The notes: generated by a model not told the origin, from the sequence alone. Shown: positions 17,569 to 27,207, numbered from the stretch's first letter. The stretch is DNA of 64,000 nucleotides from an uncultured Fidelibacterota bacterium (GCA_902615915.1 CACMQQ010000003.1:160441-224440), one strand, 5' to 3'. Translations and numbers: made by a program.

Positions 17569-17796
17569 TTATTTACGCCCTCTTGCCATGGGTGATCGCC
17601 CAACATTGCCATTCTTATCTATAAAATATAGATAACCAGCTTCGCGAGTTACACCAGCATCTGCAACTTTCTCAGCATTTCCACCGCCTTTTCCAGCGCG
17701 AGCCATTTGAGAACGCCATACATGCCCATCTTTACCTAGATAATATAAGTAACCAGATTCTTTAGTTACTCCAGTTTCTTTTACAACTTCAGCCAT
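17569..17796 (-). CDS. Small conserved basic protein with two internal repeats
   Basis: The product has 75 residues. Residues 5-36 and 44-75 are a direct duplication: each unit carries GVT-K/R-E, GYLY and a final R-S-x-MAR. About 18 of 32 positions are identical. Similar GYLYxxDKxGxVxR small proteins occur in many marine and delta-proteobacterial genomes without known function (from memory). An exceptionally good ribosome site, AAGGAGGT 7 nt before the ATG, its own terminator and compact size suggest high expression. Net charge is positive, but no nucleic-acid-binding fold is obvious. Confidence 0.8.
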   Translation of the reverse strand: MAEVVKETGVTKESGYLYYLGKDGHVWRSQMARAGKGGGNAEKVADAGVTREAGYLYFIDKNGNVGRSPMARGRK

Positions 17797-17980
17797 AATT
17801 ATGACCTCCTTCGTATGTTATTTTTTGGTAAATATCACTTTGTTGGTTCAATTGTACGATGTATCTAGAATAAGATGCAACATTTTTCTCGTCGATAGAC
17901 CGAGGAGAAAATTTTTACTTTTTTTACCATATTCAAAAAAATAATTACTTAATTTATACACCTATTCATAATCATTATTT
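17797..17980. promoter_or_regulatory. Leader/promoter region with a hairpin upstream of the small repeat protein
   Basis: This 184-nt gap contains the AAGGAGGT ribosome site (17805-17812) and a stem TTTTCTC (17884-17890) with GAGAAAA (17905-17911), plus an inner GTC/GAC pair. It is the 5' side of the small repeat gene on the minus strand and the 5' flank of tRNA-Arg on the plus strand. I could not assign promoter boxes with confidence. Confidence 0.3.
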
Positions 17981-18054
17981 GCCCCGGTAGCTCAGCTGGA
18001 TAGAGCATCTGCCTTCTAAGCAGAGGGTCACAGGTTCGAATCCTGTCCGGGGTA
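17981..18054 (+). tRNA. tRNA-Arg (anticodon TCT)
   Basis: The cloverleaf is complete. The acceptor GCCCCGG pairs with CCGGGGT (terminal G-U). The D arm is GCTC/GAGC, the anticodon arm TCTGC-CTTCTAA-GCAGA with anticodon TCT, the T arm ACAGG-TTCGAAT-CCTGT and the discriminator A. CCA is not encoded. It reads AGA/AGG codons, which are common in these AT-rich genes. Confidence 0.97.
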
Positions 18055-18059
18055 CTTAC

Positions 18060-18593
18060 TTACTTGCTAACCAACTTGTCTTTAATCACTTTAAATTTAT
18101 TTTTAAAATGGTCTGAAACTCCTCTCATGTTATCCTGAATTATATCGACTCCATCTTTTAAGTTAGTTGATATATCTTTAGAATATAAATCTGGCAAGAA
18201 TTGATCTTTATTAGAATTGCTTGATTTGCGATTTTTTTTGTTATTTGATTTAAGGTTGCTATTTGAAAAAAGTAATTTGTATTTAATCTCATAAAAATGT
18301 TTAGATTTACAAAAATACAATGTCTTTGATTTGTAATTTAAGCTCAAAGTTTTCTTTGTAAAAATCCCCCATTTACCACAAACGTAACATTGGTAATGTT
18401 TTCTGGACCAACTAAAAGCACAATTTTTAGAACAAAATCTTTTCTTAGTACCTTTAAAGATGTATTCATTTATTTTATTTTTACTACCACACCAAGCACA
18501 TTCCTTATTAAGCAATTTTGGTTTATTTTTGACAAAGACAAACCATAAAAAAGCAAAACACAGAAAAGATAGGATAATTTGAATTTCACTCAA
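18060..18593 (-). CDS. Hypothetical membrane-anchored zinc-ribbon protein
   Basis: The product has 177 residues. One N-terminal membrane helix (about 5-21) is followed by a Cys-rich module (about 32-95): CAWC, FCSKNC, CYVC and FC are spaced like two treble-clef or zinc-ribbon knuckles. A very basic Asn/Lys/Ser linker comes next, then a C-terminal helical segment. I do not recognise a named family. It converges on the tRNA-Arg gene with only 5 nt between, so the tRNA lies against its 3' end. Confidence 0.7.
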   Translation of the reverse strand: MSEIQIILSFLCFAFLWFVFVKNKPKLLNKECAWCGSKNKINEYIFKGTKKRFCSKNCAFSWSRKHYQCYVCGKWGIFTKKTLSLNYKSKTLYFCKSKHFYEIKYKLLFSNSNLKSNNKKNRKSSNSNKDQFLPDLYSKDISTNLKDGVDIIQDNMRGVSDHFKNKFKVIKDKLVSK

Positions 18594-18706
18594 CTTTATT
18601 TCCTTTTAAACATCAACCCGTAATTATGTTCTAAATAAAAAATTAATTCTTAAGTTTAGAATATATCACCTTTATTTTTTTTTGTTATTGATTTAAGGAG
18701 AGTCAA

Positions 18707-21700
18707 ATGAAACGAGTTACAATTTTTCTTTCAATTTTTACTAGTTTTTTAATCGCACTAAATAATGACAAACCAAATTTTAAAAATTTAAATTTTAGAT
18801 TCATTGGACCGGATGGTAATCGCGCTATAGCAATAAGTGGCGTTTCTAGTGATCACAATACCTATTATGTAGGAGCAGCTTCAGGAGGTTTATTTAAAAC
18901 TACAAATAAAGGAATCTCCTGGGAGCCCATCTTTGACGATCAAGATGTTTCTTCTGTAAGTGCAATTGCTATTTCTCAAAAAAATCCTAACATTGTTTGG
19001 GCAGGCACTGGTGAGACTTTTTTAATCAGGCCAGCTCACGCTATAGGAGACGGCATTTATAAATCTGAAGATGGTGGTGAGACATGGAAGAATATGGGGT
19101 TGCAAAAAACAGCAAGAATAGCAAAGATAGTTATTCACCCCAAAAATGATAAGATTGTATATGTTGCTGCTTTGGGCCACACTTTTGGCCCACAAGAAGA
19201 TAGAGGAATTTACAAAACTACAAATGGTGGTAAAACATGGAAGAAAATTTTATTTATCGATCAAAATACTGGTGGCATCGATATTGCCTTAGATAGAAAA
19301 AACCCTAATTTTTTAATCGCCAGCATGTGGGAAATTTATATCAATACCTGGGGCCTCAATAGTGGTGGTGAGTCTGGAGGCGTATTTATTTCAAAAAATG
19401 CAGGAAAATCATGGGAAAGACAAGACAAAAATGGACTGCCTGGAGGCAAAGGAAAACCTGTAGGAAAAATTGCTGTATCAATATCACAAAGCAATCCCAA
19501 TACTATGTATGCACTATGTGAGGAAAAACATCCCGGTCTTTACAGAACTGACAATAAAGGAAAATCATGGTATTTAGTTAGCAGAAATCATACTTTGGCT
19601 GAGCGAGCTCCATATTATATGAGAATGGCAGTAGATCCAAATGATCCTGAAAGAATTTATGTTTTAAATGTGCAGTATAGTGTTTCGGAAAATGGAGGAA
19701 AAACCTTTAAATCTGGATATAGCGCAGGTGGCGATAATCATGATATTTGGATAGACCCCGAAAATGGAAAAAGAATCATGGTGGCCCATGATGGTTGTGC
19801 AAGCATAATGGAAAATGGAAAAGACTTTAAACGCATTGTCCTTCCAATCGCACAAATGTATCATGCGCATGTGGATGATCAAATCCCTTACAATGTCTAC
19901 GGTAACAGGCAGGACGGTTATTCATACAGGGGTCCAAGCAACAGTAGGGAGCGTGGAATAAATTTGGGACACTGGAGAGCATTCGGAGGGTGTGAATCAG
20001 GCTTCGGAATTCCAGATCCCAATGACAACAACATTGTTTGGTCGGGCTGTTACGATGGTGGGCTTGAGGTTTATAATGTAAAAACCGGACACGCCCGAAA
20101 TGTAAGAGTTTGGCCTGAAGCGGCTTATGGTTGGGCACCCAAAGATTTAAAATACAGATGGCACTGGACATTTCCTATTCACATTTCTGAGCATAAAAGA
20201 AATACAGTTTATGTTGGGAGTCAATATGTACACAGAAGTTCAAACCAAGGACAATCTTGGGAAATAATCTCTCCAGATTTAACCCTTAATTTAAAAAGTC
20301 ACCAAGAAAGCTCAGGGGGCATTGCTATTGATAATCTAATGACATTTGATGGCTCGGTTCTTTTTGCAATTACTGAATCTTCCATTGAAAAAGATCTTAT
20401 TTGGGCTGGAAGCAATGATGGGCAAGTTCATATTACCCGAAATGGTGGAAAGACATGGAAAAATGTTACTGATAATATCGATATGCCACCATGGGGTACC
20501 ATCTCAAACATTGAAACTTCTAAGTTTAAAAAGGGTAAAGCATATATCAGTGTAGATCTTCATCAAATGGCAGATTTTGACCCGTATATTTTTGTTACAG
20601 AAAATTATGGAAAATCGTGGAAAAAAATTACGAATGGTATTCCAAATAGCTATTCAAGCTTCGTTCATGTTATAAAAGAAGATTATTATGATAGTTCAGT
20701 TTTATTTGCTGGAACGGATAACGGATTATATTATTCTGTAAATGATGGAAATAATTGGAACAGATTGAAAAACAATCTTCCTCCAGCGCCTGTCTATTGG
20801 ATTAGTTTGCAAAAACGGTTTGATGATATGGTTGTGGGTACCTATGGCAGAGGTATATATATAATGGATGACATTAGCCCAATAAGAGAACTAGCAAAAA
20901 AGGATCTTTCAATCGATCAATTACTGCCAACTCAAAGTGCATATCGATTTCAAATGCTACAAGCTATGAAAAGTGATGGGTCTAGCCTAATTAACGGAAG
21001 AAATCCAAGCTACGGAGCTAATATAGATTTTTATTTAAGCGACGAAAATAAAAAATCTATTTTCATAGAAATAAAAAATAAAGATCTTGAAGTTGTGAGA
21101 AAATTAGATGTCAAAAAATTCACAAAAGGGGTTAACAGAATAATGTGGGATTTACGTTATGAACCAACTACAACCCCCAAGCTGCGTGTTGATCCAGATG
21201 GTGTAGACTGGGTTAAATATAATTCTGACGGTTGGAGACCTTTGAGAACATGGGATCTTGATGTTAATGCTGGCAAGCTAGGGCCTTTGGCTGTTCCAGG
21301 ACAGTATAGTGTGACGCTAAAAATTGATGGAAAGGAATATTCAAATAAATTTGAAGTATTAAAGGATCCTAACACAATAGGCACATTGACTGATATAAAT
21401 GATCAATTTCAGTTTTTGTTTACGCTTAGAAATACTATAAACGAAACTGTTGATCTAATAAATAAAATTGAAAATATTCGATTTGATCTTCAAAATAACG
21501 ATAAATCATCTAGATCTCAAAAATTAGAAAGAGAGCTTTACAGAATTGAGAGTAACCTTTTTGATACCAAGCTCACTGGTGCCAGAGAAGATGCCTTTAG
21601 GAATCCTAACAAAATCTATGGACGCTTAGCTGCTCTAGGGAGTGATCTGACTAGATTTGGATCTGATTTTAAACCAACTGATCAGCAGGTTGAAGTATAT

Positions 21701-21787
21701 AATGTGTTATCAAATAGGTTAATTGAGCAAAAAAAAGATTTTGACAAGGTGATGAAAAATGAATTTTGGTATTCAGAGAATAAATAG
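18707..21787 (+). CDS. Secreted sortilin/VPS10-type (BNR repeat) beta-propeller protein
   Basis: The product has 1026 residues with a signal peptide (about 1-18). Many BNR/Asp-box motifs of the form S-x-D-x-G-x-T-W recur through the first 700 residues (KTTNKGISWEPI, KSEDGGETWKNM, ITRNGGKTWKNV), forming sortilin-like propellers. The final 300 residues are a beta-sandwich and helical tail with FTKGVNRIMWDLRYEP. Such proteins are often called glycosyl hydrolases, but no sialidase active-site set is evident. A strong AAGGAGAG ribosome site precedes the ATG. The role is probably outer-surface binding or peptide-related. Confidence 0.85.
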   Translation: MKRVTIFLSIFTSFLIALNNDKPNFKNLNFRFIGPDGNRAIAISGVSSDHNTYYVGAASGGLFKTTNKGISWEPIFDDQDVSSVSAIAISQKNPNIVWAGTGETFLIRPAHAIGDGIYKSEDGGETWKNMGLQKTARIAKIVIHPKNDKIVYVAALGHTFGPQEDRGIYKTTNGGKTWKKILFIDQNTGGIDIALDRKNPNFLIASMWEIYINTWGLNSGGESGGVFISKNAGKSWERQDKNGLPGGKGKPVGKIAVSISQSNPNTMYALCEEKHPGLYRTDNKGKSWYLVSRNHTLAERAPYYMRMAVDPNDPERIYVLNVQYSVSENGGKTFKSGYSAGGDNHDIWIDPENGKRIMVAHDGCASIMENGKDFKRIVLPIAQMYHAHVDDQIPYNVYGNRQDGYSYRGPSNSRERGINLGHWRAFGGCESGFGIPDPNDNNIVWSGCYDGGLEVYNVKTGHARNVRVWPEAAYGWAPKDLKYRWHWTFPIHISEHKRNTVYVGSQYVHRSSNQGQSWEIISPDLTLNLKSHQESSGGIAIDNLMTFDGSVLFAITESSIEKDLIWAGSNDGQVHITRNGGKTWKNVTDNIDMPPWGTISNIETSKFKKGKAYISVDLHQMADFDPYIFVTENYGKSWKKITNGIPNSYSSFVHVIKEDYYDSSVLFAGTDNGLYYSVNDGNNWNRLKNNLPPAPVYWISLQKRFDDMVVGTYGRGIYIMDDISPIRELAKKDLSIDQLLPTQSAYRFQMLQAMKSDGSSLINGRNPSYGANIDFYLSDENKKSIFIEIKNKDLEVVRKLDVKKFTKGVNRIMWDLRYEPTTTPKLRVDPDGVDWVKYNSDGWRPLRTWDLDVNAGKLGPLAVPGQYSVTLKIDGKEYSNKFEVLKDPNTIGTLTDINDQFQFLFTLRNTINETVDLINKIENIRFDLQNNDKSSRSQKLERELYRIESNLFDTKLTGAREDAFRNPNKIYGRLAALGSDLTRFGSDFKPTDQQVEVYNVLSNRLIEQKKDFDKVMKNEFWYSENK

Positions 21788-21788
21788 T

Positions 21789-21980
21789 TTAACTATCATT
21801 TGTCTTATCACTTTCTCTACTATCTTTAATATATTTCATTGAAAGTATGACTCCTCCAGATGCTATTAAAATTGTTGCAAGGCCAATCAACGTATCACTC
21901 ATAAGAAAACTAATGAATTTTAAAAGCAACAATAAAGCACCAGCGATAATCAAATATACCGCTATTTGTCTTGATTCCAT
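21789..21980 (-). CDS. Small hypothetical membrane protein
   Basis: The product has 63 residues and two helices (about 7-25 and 30-50) with a polar Asp/Ser/Lys tail. I recognise no family. It converges with the sortilin-like gene (1 nt between) and is divergent from the MBL hydrolase. Confidence 0.55.
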   Translation of the reverse strand: MESRQIAVYLIIAGALLLLLKFISFLMSDTLIGLATILIASGGVILSMKYIKDSRESDKTNDS

Positions 21981-22061
21981 GTTATTTCCTTTTATTATGA
22001 TTATTATATTATAATATACTTAGATGAATTTTTCAGTTAAAAGGGAATAAATTCATCTATT

Positions 22062-22724
22062 ATGCCTGAAACAGATTTTTCAATTAGGAGCTTCAAAGGT
22101 GGTTTCGATAATAACCTCAGTTACTTGGTCTCATGCTTAAGAACCGGAAACCAACTAATTGTTGATGCCGCACTACCGCTAAAAGAACTTAGGCCTTTTA
22201 TAAATAGACGTGGTCTTATTGCAGTCATGATTACACACACTCATGGTGACCACATTCAATACCTTAAAGAATATGTTGATGCTTATCCAAACTTAGTGGT
22301 AATAATTTTTAAAGAATCAAAAGAAAAAATCAAGAGTAATTACATTAAACCTGTAACTGACCAAGAGATTGTAACCGTAGGTCAATTGAGCATTGAGATT
22401 ATTCACACACCTGGACACCACCCAGATTCTTTATGCTTTTATATCGAAAATGTTCTTTTTACAGGTGATACATTATTTGTTGGAAGAACAGGTCGAACTG
22501 TGGGAATAAAGAGTGATACTAAGGATCTATACCATTCAGTTTTTGAAAAGATTATGAAATTGCCAAAAGATACTGTTTTGTATCCGGGGCATGATTACGG
22601 CAAAAAGATGAGCATCACTTTAGAAGAAAATATTAAAATAAGTTCTCTTCTACAGGCTAAAGACGAAAAGGATTTTCTAAAAAAAATGAAGGACTACGAA
22701 AAAAATCGAACCAAAGGTTCATAA
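22062..22724 (+). CDS. MBL-fold metallo-hydrolase (glyoxalase II-like)
   Basis: The product has 220 residues. The metal-binding set is complete: THTHGDH (about 58-64), the histidine in HTPGHHPDS, the aspartate in FTGDTLFVGRTGR and the final YPGHDYG. The FTGDTLFVGRTGR block is shared with glyoxalase II and persulfide dioxygenase/ETHE1-like enzymes. It lacks an export signal, so it acts in the cytoplasm. The substrate cannot be decided from sequence; thioester or persulfide are the likely options. Confidence 0.88.
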   Translation: MPETDFSIRSFKGGFDNNLSYLVSCLRTGNQLIVDAALPLKELRPFINRRGLIAVMITHTHGDHIQYLKEYVDAYPNLVVIIFKESKEKIKSNYIKPVTDQEIVTVGQLSIEIIHTPGHHPDSLCFYIENVLFTGDTLFVGRTGRTVGIKSDTKDLYHSVFEKIMKLPKDTVLYPGHDYGKKMSITLEENIKISSLLQAKDEKDFLKKMKDYEKNRTKGS

Positions 22725-22741
22725 TTCTAAGGAGAATATCT

Positions 22742-23038
22742 ATGAATGATCTAAAAAAAGGATTTATTGCTGGATTAGTAATTTCAACATTGTTTTTTAC
22801 AATAACAGGTTTCGCTCAAGCAAAGGATGAAAACCTAAACAATATGATAGAAGAAATAGATACTTATGTGCAAGATCAATTAAATAACAAGGGAAGATTT
22901 CAATTGCAATCTTTTCAAATAGAAAGAACCCATTGGCACTATATGCTTGATACCGCAACTGGCAAACTTTATCGTTTAGAGCCTAGCAGATCTCCGGGTA
23001 ATTCTAAATGGATTTTAACCGCAGACTCAAACTTTTAG
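22742..23038 (+). CDS. Small exported hypothetical protein
   Basis: The product has 98 residues. A signal peptide (MNDLKKGFIAGLVISTLFFTITGFAQA) is cleaved near residue 27. The mature part is about 70 residues with HWHYMLDTATGKLYRLEP, reminiscent of short proteins that display an assigned parameter, but no named family is recognised. A clear ribosome site, AAGGAGA, lies before the ATG. Confidence 0.7.
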   Translation: MNDLKKGFIAGLVISTLFFTITGFAQAKDENLNNMIEEIDTYVQDQLNNKGRFQLQSFQIERTHWHYMLDTATGKLYRLEPSRSPGNSKWILTADSNF

Positions 23039-23047
23039 GTCTTAACA

Positions 23048-23305
23048 TTGAAGAAGATAATTCTTTCAGCGCTATTTATCTTAACAACGCTTTCCTGCGA
23101 TGAGGATAGCAAATGCAACAAATGTGGTAATATATCTGGGGGAATGGTAACAATGAAAGTATCAGCAAGCGATCTTGCTCGCTATGAAGGCCTTGCAAGC
23201 GTTAATGATGTATATGTTGGTACTTGCATTAAAGCATATATCTATGAAGAAGAGTTATTTATCAATTCAATTATGGTCTTGGATGAATGCTGTTGTGAGC
23301 TTTGA
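23048..23305 (+). CDS. Cys-rich small lipoprotein (TTG start)
   Basis: The product has 85 residues starting at TTG. The signal peptide ends at LTTLSC, a lipobox. The mature part begins CDEDSKCNKCGN and ends ECCCEL, giving seven cysteines in about 70 residues. That suggests a metal site or disulfides. No family is recognised. The 3' end overlaps the start of the next gene by 23 nt. Confidence 0.6.
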   Translation: MKKIILSALFILTTLSCDEDSKCNKCGNISGGMVTMKVSASDLARYEGLASVNDVYVGTCIKAYIYEEELFINSIMVLDECCCEL

Positions 23306-23942
23306 TTTATACACAAAAAAAATTATAAAAGATAAAGAATCAAAATATGCAATTATTGGAATACATGGATTTAATGGAGATGAGAACTCTTTTGATCCTG
23401 TTGTAGAGCTCATCAATTTCAATCAGGCTAGCTGGTATTTGCCTCGCGCTCCATATGTGTCTAAATGGAAAAACAAAGAGGGGAACTCTTGGTTTTTTGG
23501 AAACGATGAGATTGGATGGGAATACAAAAAAACTTTCAGCGGAATGCAAAATTTAATAAATAGAATTATGCAAGATGGTTTCAGTACAGAGAAGATTTTT
23601 TTGATGGGTTTTTCCCAGGGGGCCTGTTTAGCCCTTGAATTTGGATTACGATTACCTTTTGAAGTTGGAGGACTGATACCTATAGCAGGTTTTATCAAGT
23701 TTAAGGATCTCCTCATTAAAGAAGCATCAATTGAAAGCAAACAAAGTCCCATATTGTTGATGCATGGATCAAAAGATGATGTTATTCCTATAAGTGCAAG
23801 TGAAACAACTTATCAAATTCTAAGTGATATGAATTACAAGGTTAAATTTTTAAAATATGACCTTGGTCATAAGATACCTATTAACAAAAGGGATCAAATA
23901 AAGAATTTTATTATCAATAGAAATCATGCCAGATCAACATAA
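23283..23942 (+). CDS. Phospholipase/carboxylesterase-type alpha/beta hydrolase
   Basis: The product has 219 residues from the ATG at 23283; the frame is open further upstream but that part overlaps the Cys-rich gene and has no homology-like pattern. The nucleophile Ser is in GFSQGACLA, the acid in HGSKDDVIPIS and the histidine in DLGHKIP. IGIHGFNGDENSF provides the oxyanion loop. This is the YpfH/LYPLA family, cytoplasmic esterases on small acyl esters. Confidence 0.87.
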   Translation: MNAVVSFDLYTKKIIKDKESKYAIIGIHGFNGDENSFDPVVELINFNQASWYLPRAPYVSKWKNKEGNSWFFGNDEIGWEYKKTFSGMQNLINRIMQDGFSTEKIFLMGFSQGACLALEFGLRLPFEVGGLIPIAGFIKFKDLLIKEASIESKQSPILLMHGSKDDVIPISASETTYQILSDMNYKVKFLKYDLGHKIPINKRDQIKNFIINRNHARST

Positions 23943-24037
23943 TTTTTTGTATAAAGAAAATTTAACACCACACAATTAATTGTGTCTAAATTGTTAAAAT
24001 AAATAAATCATAATTTTTAAAATATTTAGTTTTATAT

Positions 24038-25672
24038 ATGCAAAAAAATATCTCAAGAAGATCATTTTTAAAGTTCGATGTTAAAGAACAAGAAAGAATT
24101 GTATGCATCAAACCAAACTTTCCTTCTCCAGAGATAGCTCAACTGGAACTTGAAAACATTGAAAACGAGCCTTTCATTTTCAAGCTCCCAGTTGTAAAAG
24201 ATAAAGCAAAAAAAATTGAAACTATACCAACCTTAAAGAAGCTGAATTCAAGTGAATGGGACATGTCAAAAACAGCTCATTTATTAAGGAGGATTTCTAA
24301 CACTGCAAATTATAAGGATATTGAGCAATTATACAATAAAGGCTTAGACAATACAGTTCAACAACTGCTTGATAATGCAAAAAATACAAAGGCTCACCCT
24401 CCTGGAAATTGGGTGTATGAAAAAGTGCCGAATTTTTCTCAATTGTCCTCAGGCGAAAAAAGTGAAATTCGCAGTCTTTATAGTGATAGACGAAAAATAT
24501 TGATTGATTGGTGGCAAGATCTGATTCTAAAAGATGGTATTTCTTTGAGAGAAAATATGACATTGTTTTGGCATAATCATTTTGCGACAAACGCTCAAAG
24601 TGTATTTTTTCCTCAAGCCATATTTGAACAAAATGATGCGATTAGGGAAAATTGTATTGGAAATTTCAAAACGCTCTTAAGAAGAATCACATTTGGTCCA
24701 GCAATGATGATATGGTTAGATTTAAATGATAATAAAAAAAATGCACCAAATGAAAATTTTGCAAGAGAGCTAATGGAGCTTTTTACAATGGGAGTTGACA
24801 CCTACACTCAAGACGATGTAATAAATGCCTCAAAGGCTTTTACAGGCTATTATACTGATGGATTCGAGACTAATTATTATAGCGATTATAAAAGAGGTGA
24901 CGGCAACTATTGGCAAGCCCATCACGACCATAATTTGAAATCATTCATGGGCAGAACAGGTTATTTTAATGGCGATGATATTATTGATATTATCTTAGAA
25001 CAAGATATTGTAGCCGAATTTATTTGTAGAAAGATCTATAAGTGGTTTGTATATGAGATTCCAGATGATAATTTTGTTGAAAAAATGGCTTCCATTTTCC
25101 GTGATAACAATTATCAAATAGAACCTGTATTACATTTTCTATTTACATCTGAGCATTTTTACGACGAAAATTTTTTTGGAGCTAAGATACCAGATCCAAC
25201 TTTTCACACACTAGGAATGATTAATAAGCTGGGCCATAAAAACACAACGTTCCCTAATAGATATATTTATAGAAGCATTCAATCTATGGGTATGGTTTTA
25301 TTTTATCCACCTGATGTGAATGGATGGTCAGGGTATCGCTCTTGGATCAACTCAATTACTTTGCCTTTTAGAAAGATGGTCGTTTCTCAAATTGCTAATC
25401 CAAGTTTAAATAAAAGTCTAAAATTTGAAACGAATTTAATTGAAATCCTCAATGATTTATCTAAGCCACAAGATTTAAGACAATCCATCAAGGATCTTGC
25501 ATTAGTTTTCATTGGCATACCTCTTTCTAAAGCATTGGAAGATAAACTAATAGATAACGTTATGGATGGTGCATCAGAATACGAATGGGATCTCAATGCA
25601 GATGGAATTGAAAATCGAATAAATATATTGTTTCAAAATTTACTAAAACTCCCAGAGACGCAGCTGATATGA
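24038..25672 (+). CDS. DUF1800 family protein
   Basis: The product has 544 residues. Family blocks are WDMSKTAHLLRRISN near residue 80, MTLFWHNHFAT, ENFARELMELFTMGVDTYTQDDV and YPPDVNGWSGYRSWI. DUF1800 proteins occur almost always beside DUF1501 proteins, as here with a 4-nt overlap. The N-terminus has the twin-arginine motif SRRSFLK, but the usual hydrophobic stretch after it is absent (KFDVKEQERIV), so export by Tat is doubtful. Function is unknown; a carbohydrate or peptide role outside the cell has been proposed for the pair. Confidence 0.9.
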   Translation: MQKNISRRSFLKFDVKEQERIVCIKPNFPSPEIAQLELENIENEPFIFKLPVVKDKAKKIETIPTLKKLNSSEWDMSKTAHLLRRISNTANYKDIEQLYNKGLDNTVQQLLDNAKNTKAHPPGNWVYEKVPNFSQLSSGEKSEIRSLYSDRRKILIDWWQDLILKDGISLRENMTLFWHNHFATNAQSVFFPQAIFEQNDAIRENCIGNFKTLLRRITFGPAMMIWLDLNDNKKNAPNENFARELMELFTMGVDTYTQDDVINASKAFTGYYTDGFETNYYSDYKRGDGNYWQAHHDHNLKSFMGRTGYFNGDDIIDIILEQDIVAEFICRKIYKWFVYEIPDDNFVEKMASIFRDNNYQIEPVLHFLFTSEHFYDENFFGAKIPDPTFHTLGMINKLGHKNTTFPNRYIYRSIQSMGMVLFYPPDVNGWSGYRSWINSITLPFRKMVVSQIANPSLNKSLKFETNLIEILNDLSKPQDLRQSIKDLALVFIGIPLSKALEDKLIDNVMDGASEYEWDLNADGIENRINILFQNLLKLPETQLI

Positions 25673-27204
25673 AAAGAAGAGACTTTGTAAAATCATTGAC
25701 AGCATTATCAGTGGCAGGTTCTCAAATTCCGTTAATGGCATTCGGCAGACCTAAACACTTACGAACGTCTTCTGGCAAGTGGAATCCTGATAGAATTGTA
25801 ATTATGATCAAATTAAATGGAGGAAACGATGGACTCAATACATTGATTCCCGTTCAAGATCAAATTTATTACGATCTTAGGCCAAACCTTTCTTTAAGGA
25901 CAAATGATTGTCTTCCATTGACGTACGATACAAAACTTCATCCTTCAATGAAAAATACCAAAACATTGTTTGATCAAGGACTGGCTTCTGCTGCCCAGGG
26001 TGTTGGATATCCATCAGGCAATCTCTCTCATTTCAGGTCTTCTGATATTTGGGTCACTGGTTCAGGCTCGGAAAAGATATGGAAGACCGGCTGGCTAGGA
26101 AGAATGTTTAAATATGATTATCCTGATTATCCATCATCGATTCCTGAACATCCCATCGGAATTCAAATGGAAAGTTCAAATCTTTTAGAATTCCAAGCAG
26201 AAGATGTTAATATGGGTACAATTATAGGGAGTAATGATTCTCTGTACAATATTATCAAGCAAAATTATTTTCCAGGAACCAATGACCCCGCTAATGATAA
26301 TTATGGCGGAAGTGAGCTTGAATACATAAGGGCAATCGACAGGAGCACTTTTGAGTACTCAGATACTATTCAAAATGCTGGCAATCGCGGTTTAAATAAA
26401 GTAGAATATCCCAATACTCAAATTGGTGTGCAGCTTGCAGTTGCTGCTAAATTAATTTCTGGAGGGCTAAAAACACCTGTTTATAGACTAAATCTGGGAG
26501 GATTCGACACACACGCAAATCAATTCTTTTTTCATGCTGATCTTCTACAGCAACTTGATGATGCTGTTTTTGCTTTTATAAAAGATATGAGCGCACAAGA
26601 AATGCTTCAAAATGTATTGCTAGTTACTACTTCTGAGTTTGGAAGAAGAGTAAAAGAAAATGGTTCAAAAGGGACCGATCATGGAACAGCGGCGCCTATA
26701 TTCCTTTACGGTACCTCCCTAAGAGGAAAAATACTTGGCTCGCAGCCTAATTTGAGCGATCTTGATAGTAAAGGCAATGTTAAAATTCAATATGACTACA
26801 GGCAGATCTATTCTTCAATCATGAAAGATTGGTTTGAGCTTCCTGAAATAACCGCAAAAGAAGTGCTTGGAGACGATTATACACCGCTTGATCTTATAAA
26901 AGAACCATCACTCAATATTTCTAATGACATTCAAATTCCGTCATCATTTGAATTATCTCCAGCCTATCCTAACCCCTTCAATCCATCATGTCTTGTAAAA
27001 TATAGACTTCCTAAAGGGAGTGACGTTACTATTTCCATTTATAACTTAAACGGTAAAGAGATATTAAAAGAGCAACTTGGATATAAAAACAGAGGTATGC
27101 ATCAATATACAGTTTTGCCTAATAATTGGGCAGGGGGCACTTATCTTATCAATGTCAAAGCATTAGGTTCTAGCAAAACTCATAAAATAACTTATTTGAA
27201 GTAA
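25669..27204 (+). CDS. DUF1501 (sulfatase-like) protein with Tat signal and C-terminal sorting domain
   Basis: The product has 511 residues. A Tat signal (KRRDFVKSLTALSVAG) is followed by the DUF1501 alkaline-phosphatase/sulfatase-like fold: IMIKLNGGNDGLNTLIP, SHFRSSDIW, GGFDTHANQ and TSEFGRRVKENGSKGTDHG. The last 80 residues form a sorting domain: LSPAYPNPFNPS, VTISIYNLNGKE and a terminal ITYLK, as on type-IX-type cargo in Bacteroidota and Marinimicrobia. Tat plus such a domain on one protein would imply folding in the cytoplasm before crossing both membranes. Confidence 0.9.
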   Translation: MKRRDFVKSLTALSVAGSQIPLMAFGRPKHLRTSSGKWNPDRIVIMIKLNGGNDGLNTLIPVQDQIYYDLRPNLSLRTNDCLPLTYDTKLHPSMKNTKTLFDQGLASAAQGVGYPSGNLSHFRSSDIWVTGSGSEKIWKTGWLGRMFKYDYPDYPSSIPEHPIGIQMESSNLLEFQAEDVNMGTIIGSNDSLYNIIKQNYFPGTNDPANDNYGGSELEYIRAIDRSTFEYSDTIQNAGNRGLNKVEYPNTQIGVQLAVAAKLISGGLKTPVYRLNLGGFDTHANQFFFHADLLQQLDDAVFAFIKDMSAQEMLQNVLLVTTSEFGRRVKENGSKGTDHGTAAPIFLYGTSLRGKILGSQPNLSDLDSKGNVKIQYDYRQIYSSIMKDWFELPEITAKEVLGDDYTPLDLIKEPSLNISNDIQIPSSFELSPAYPNPFNPSCLVKYRLPKGSDVTISIYNLNGKEILKEQLGYKNRGMHQYTVLPNNWAGGTYLINVKALGSSKTHKITYLK

Positions 27205-27207
27205 ATA

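Noticed and set aside
18707..21787. Calling the BNR-repeat protein a sialidase
   Set aside because: Asp-box repeats alone do not show an active site; no arginine triad or catalytic tyrosine could be assigned.
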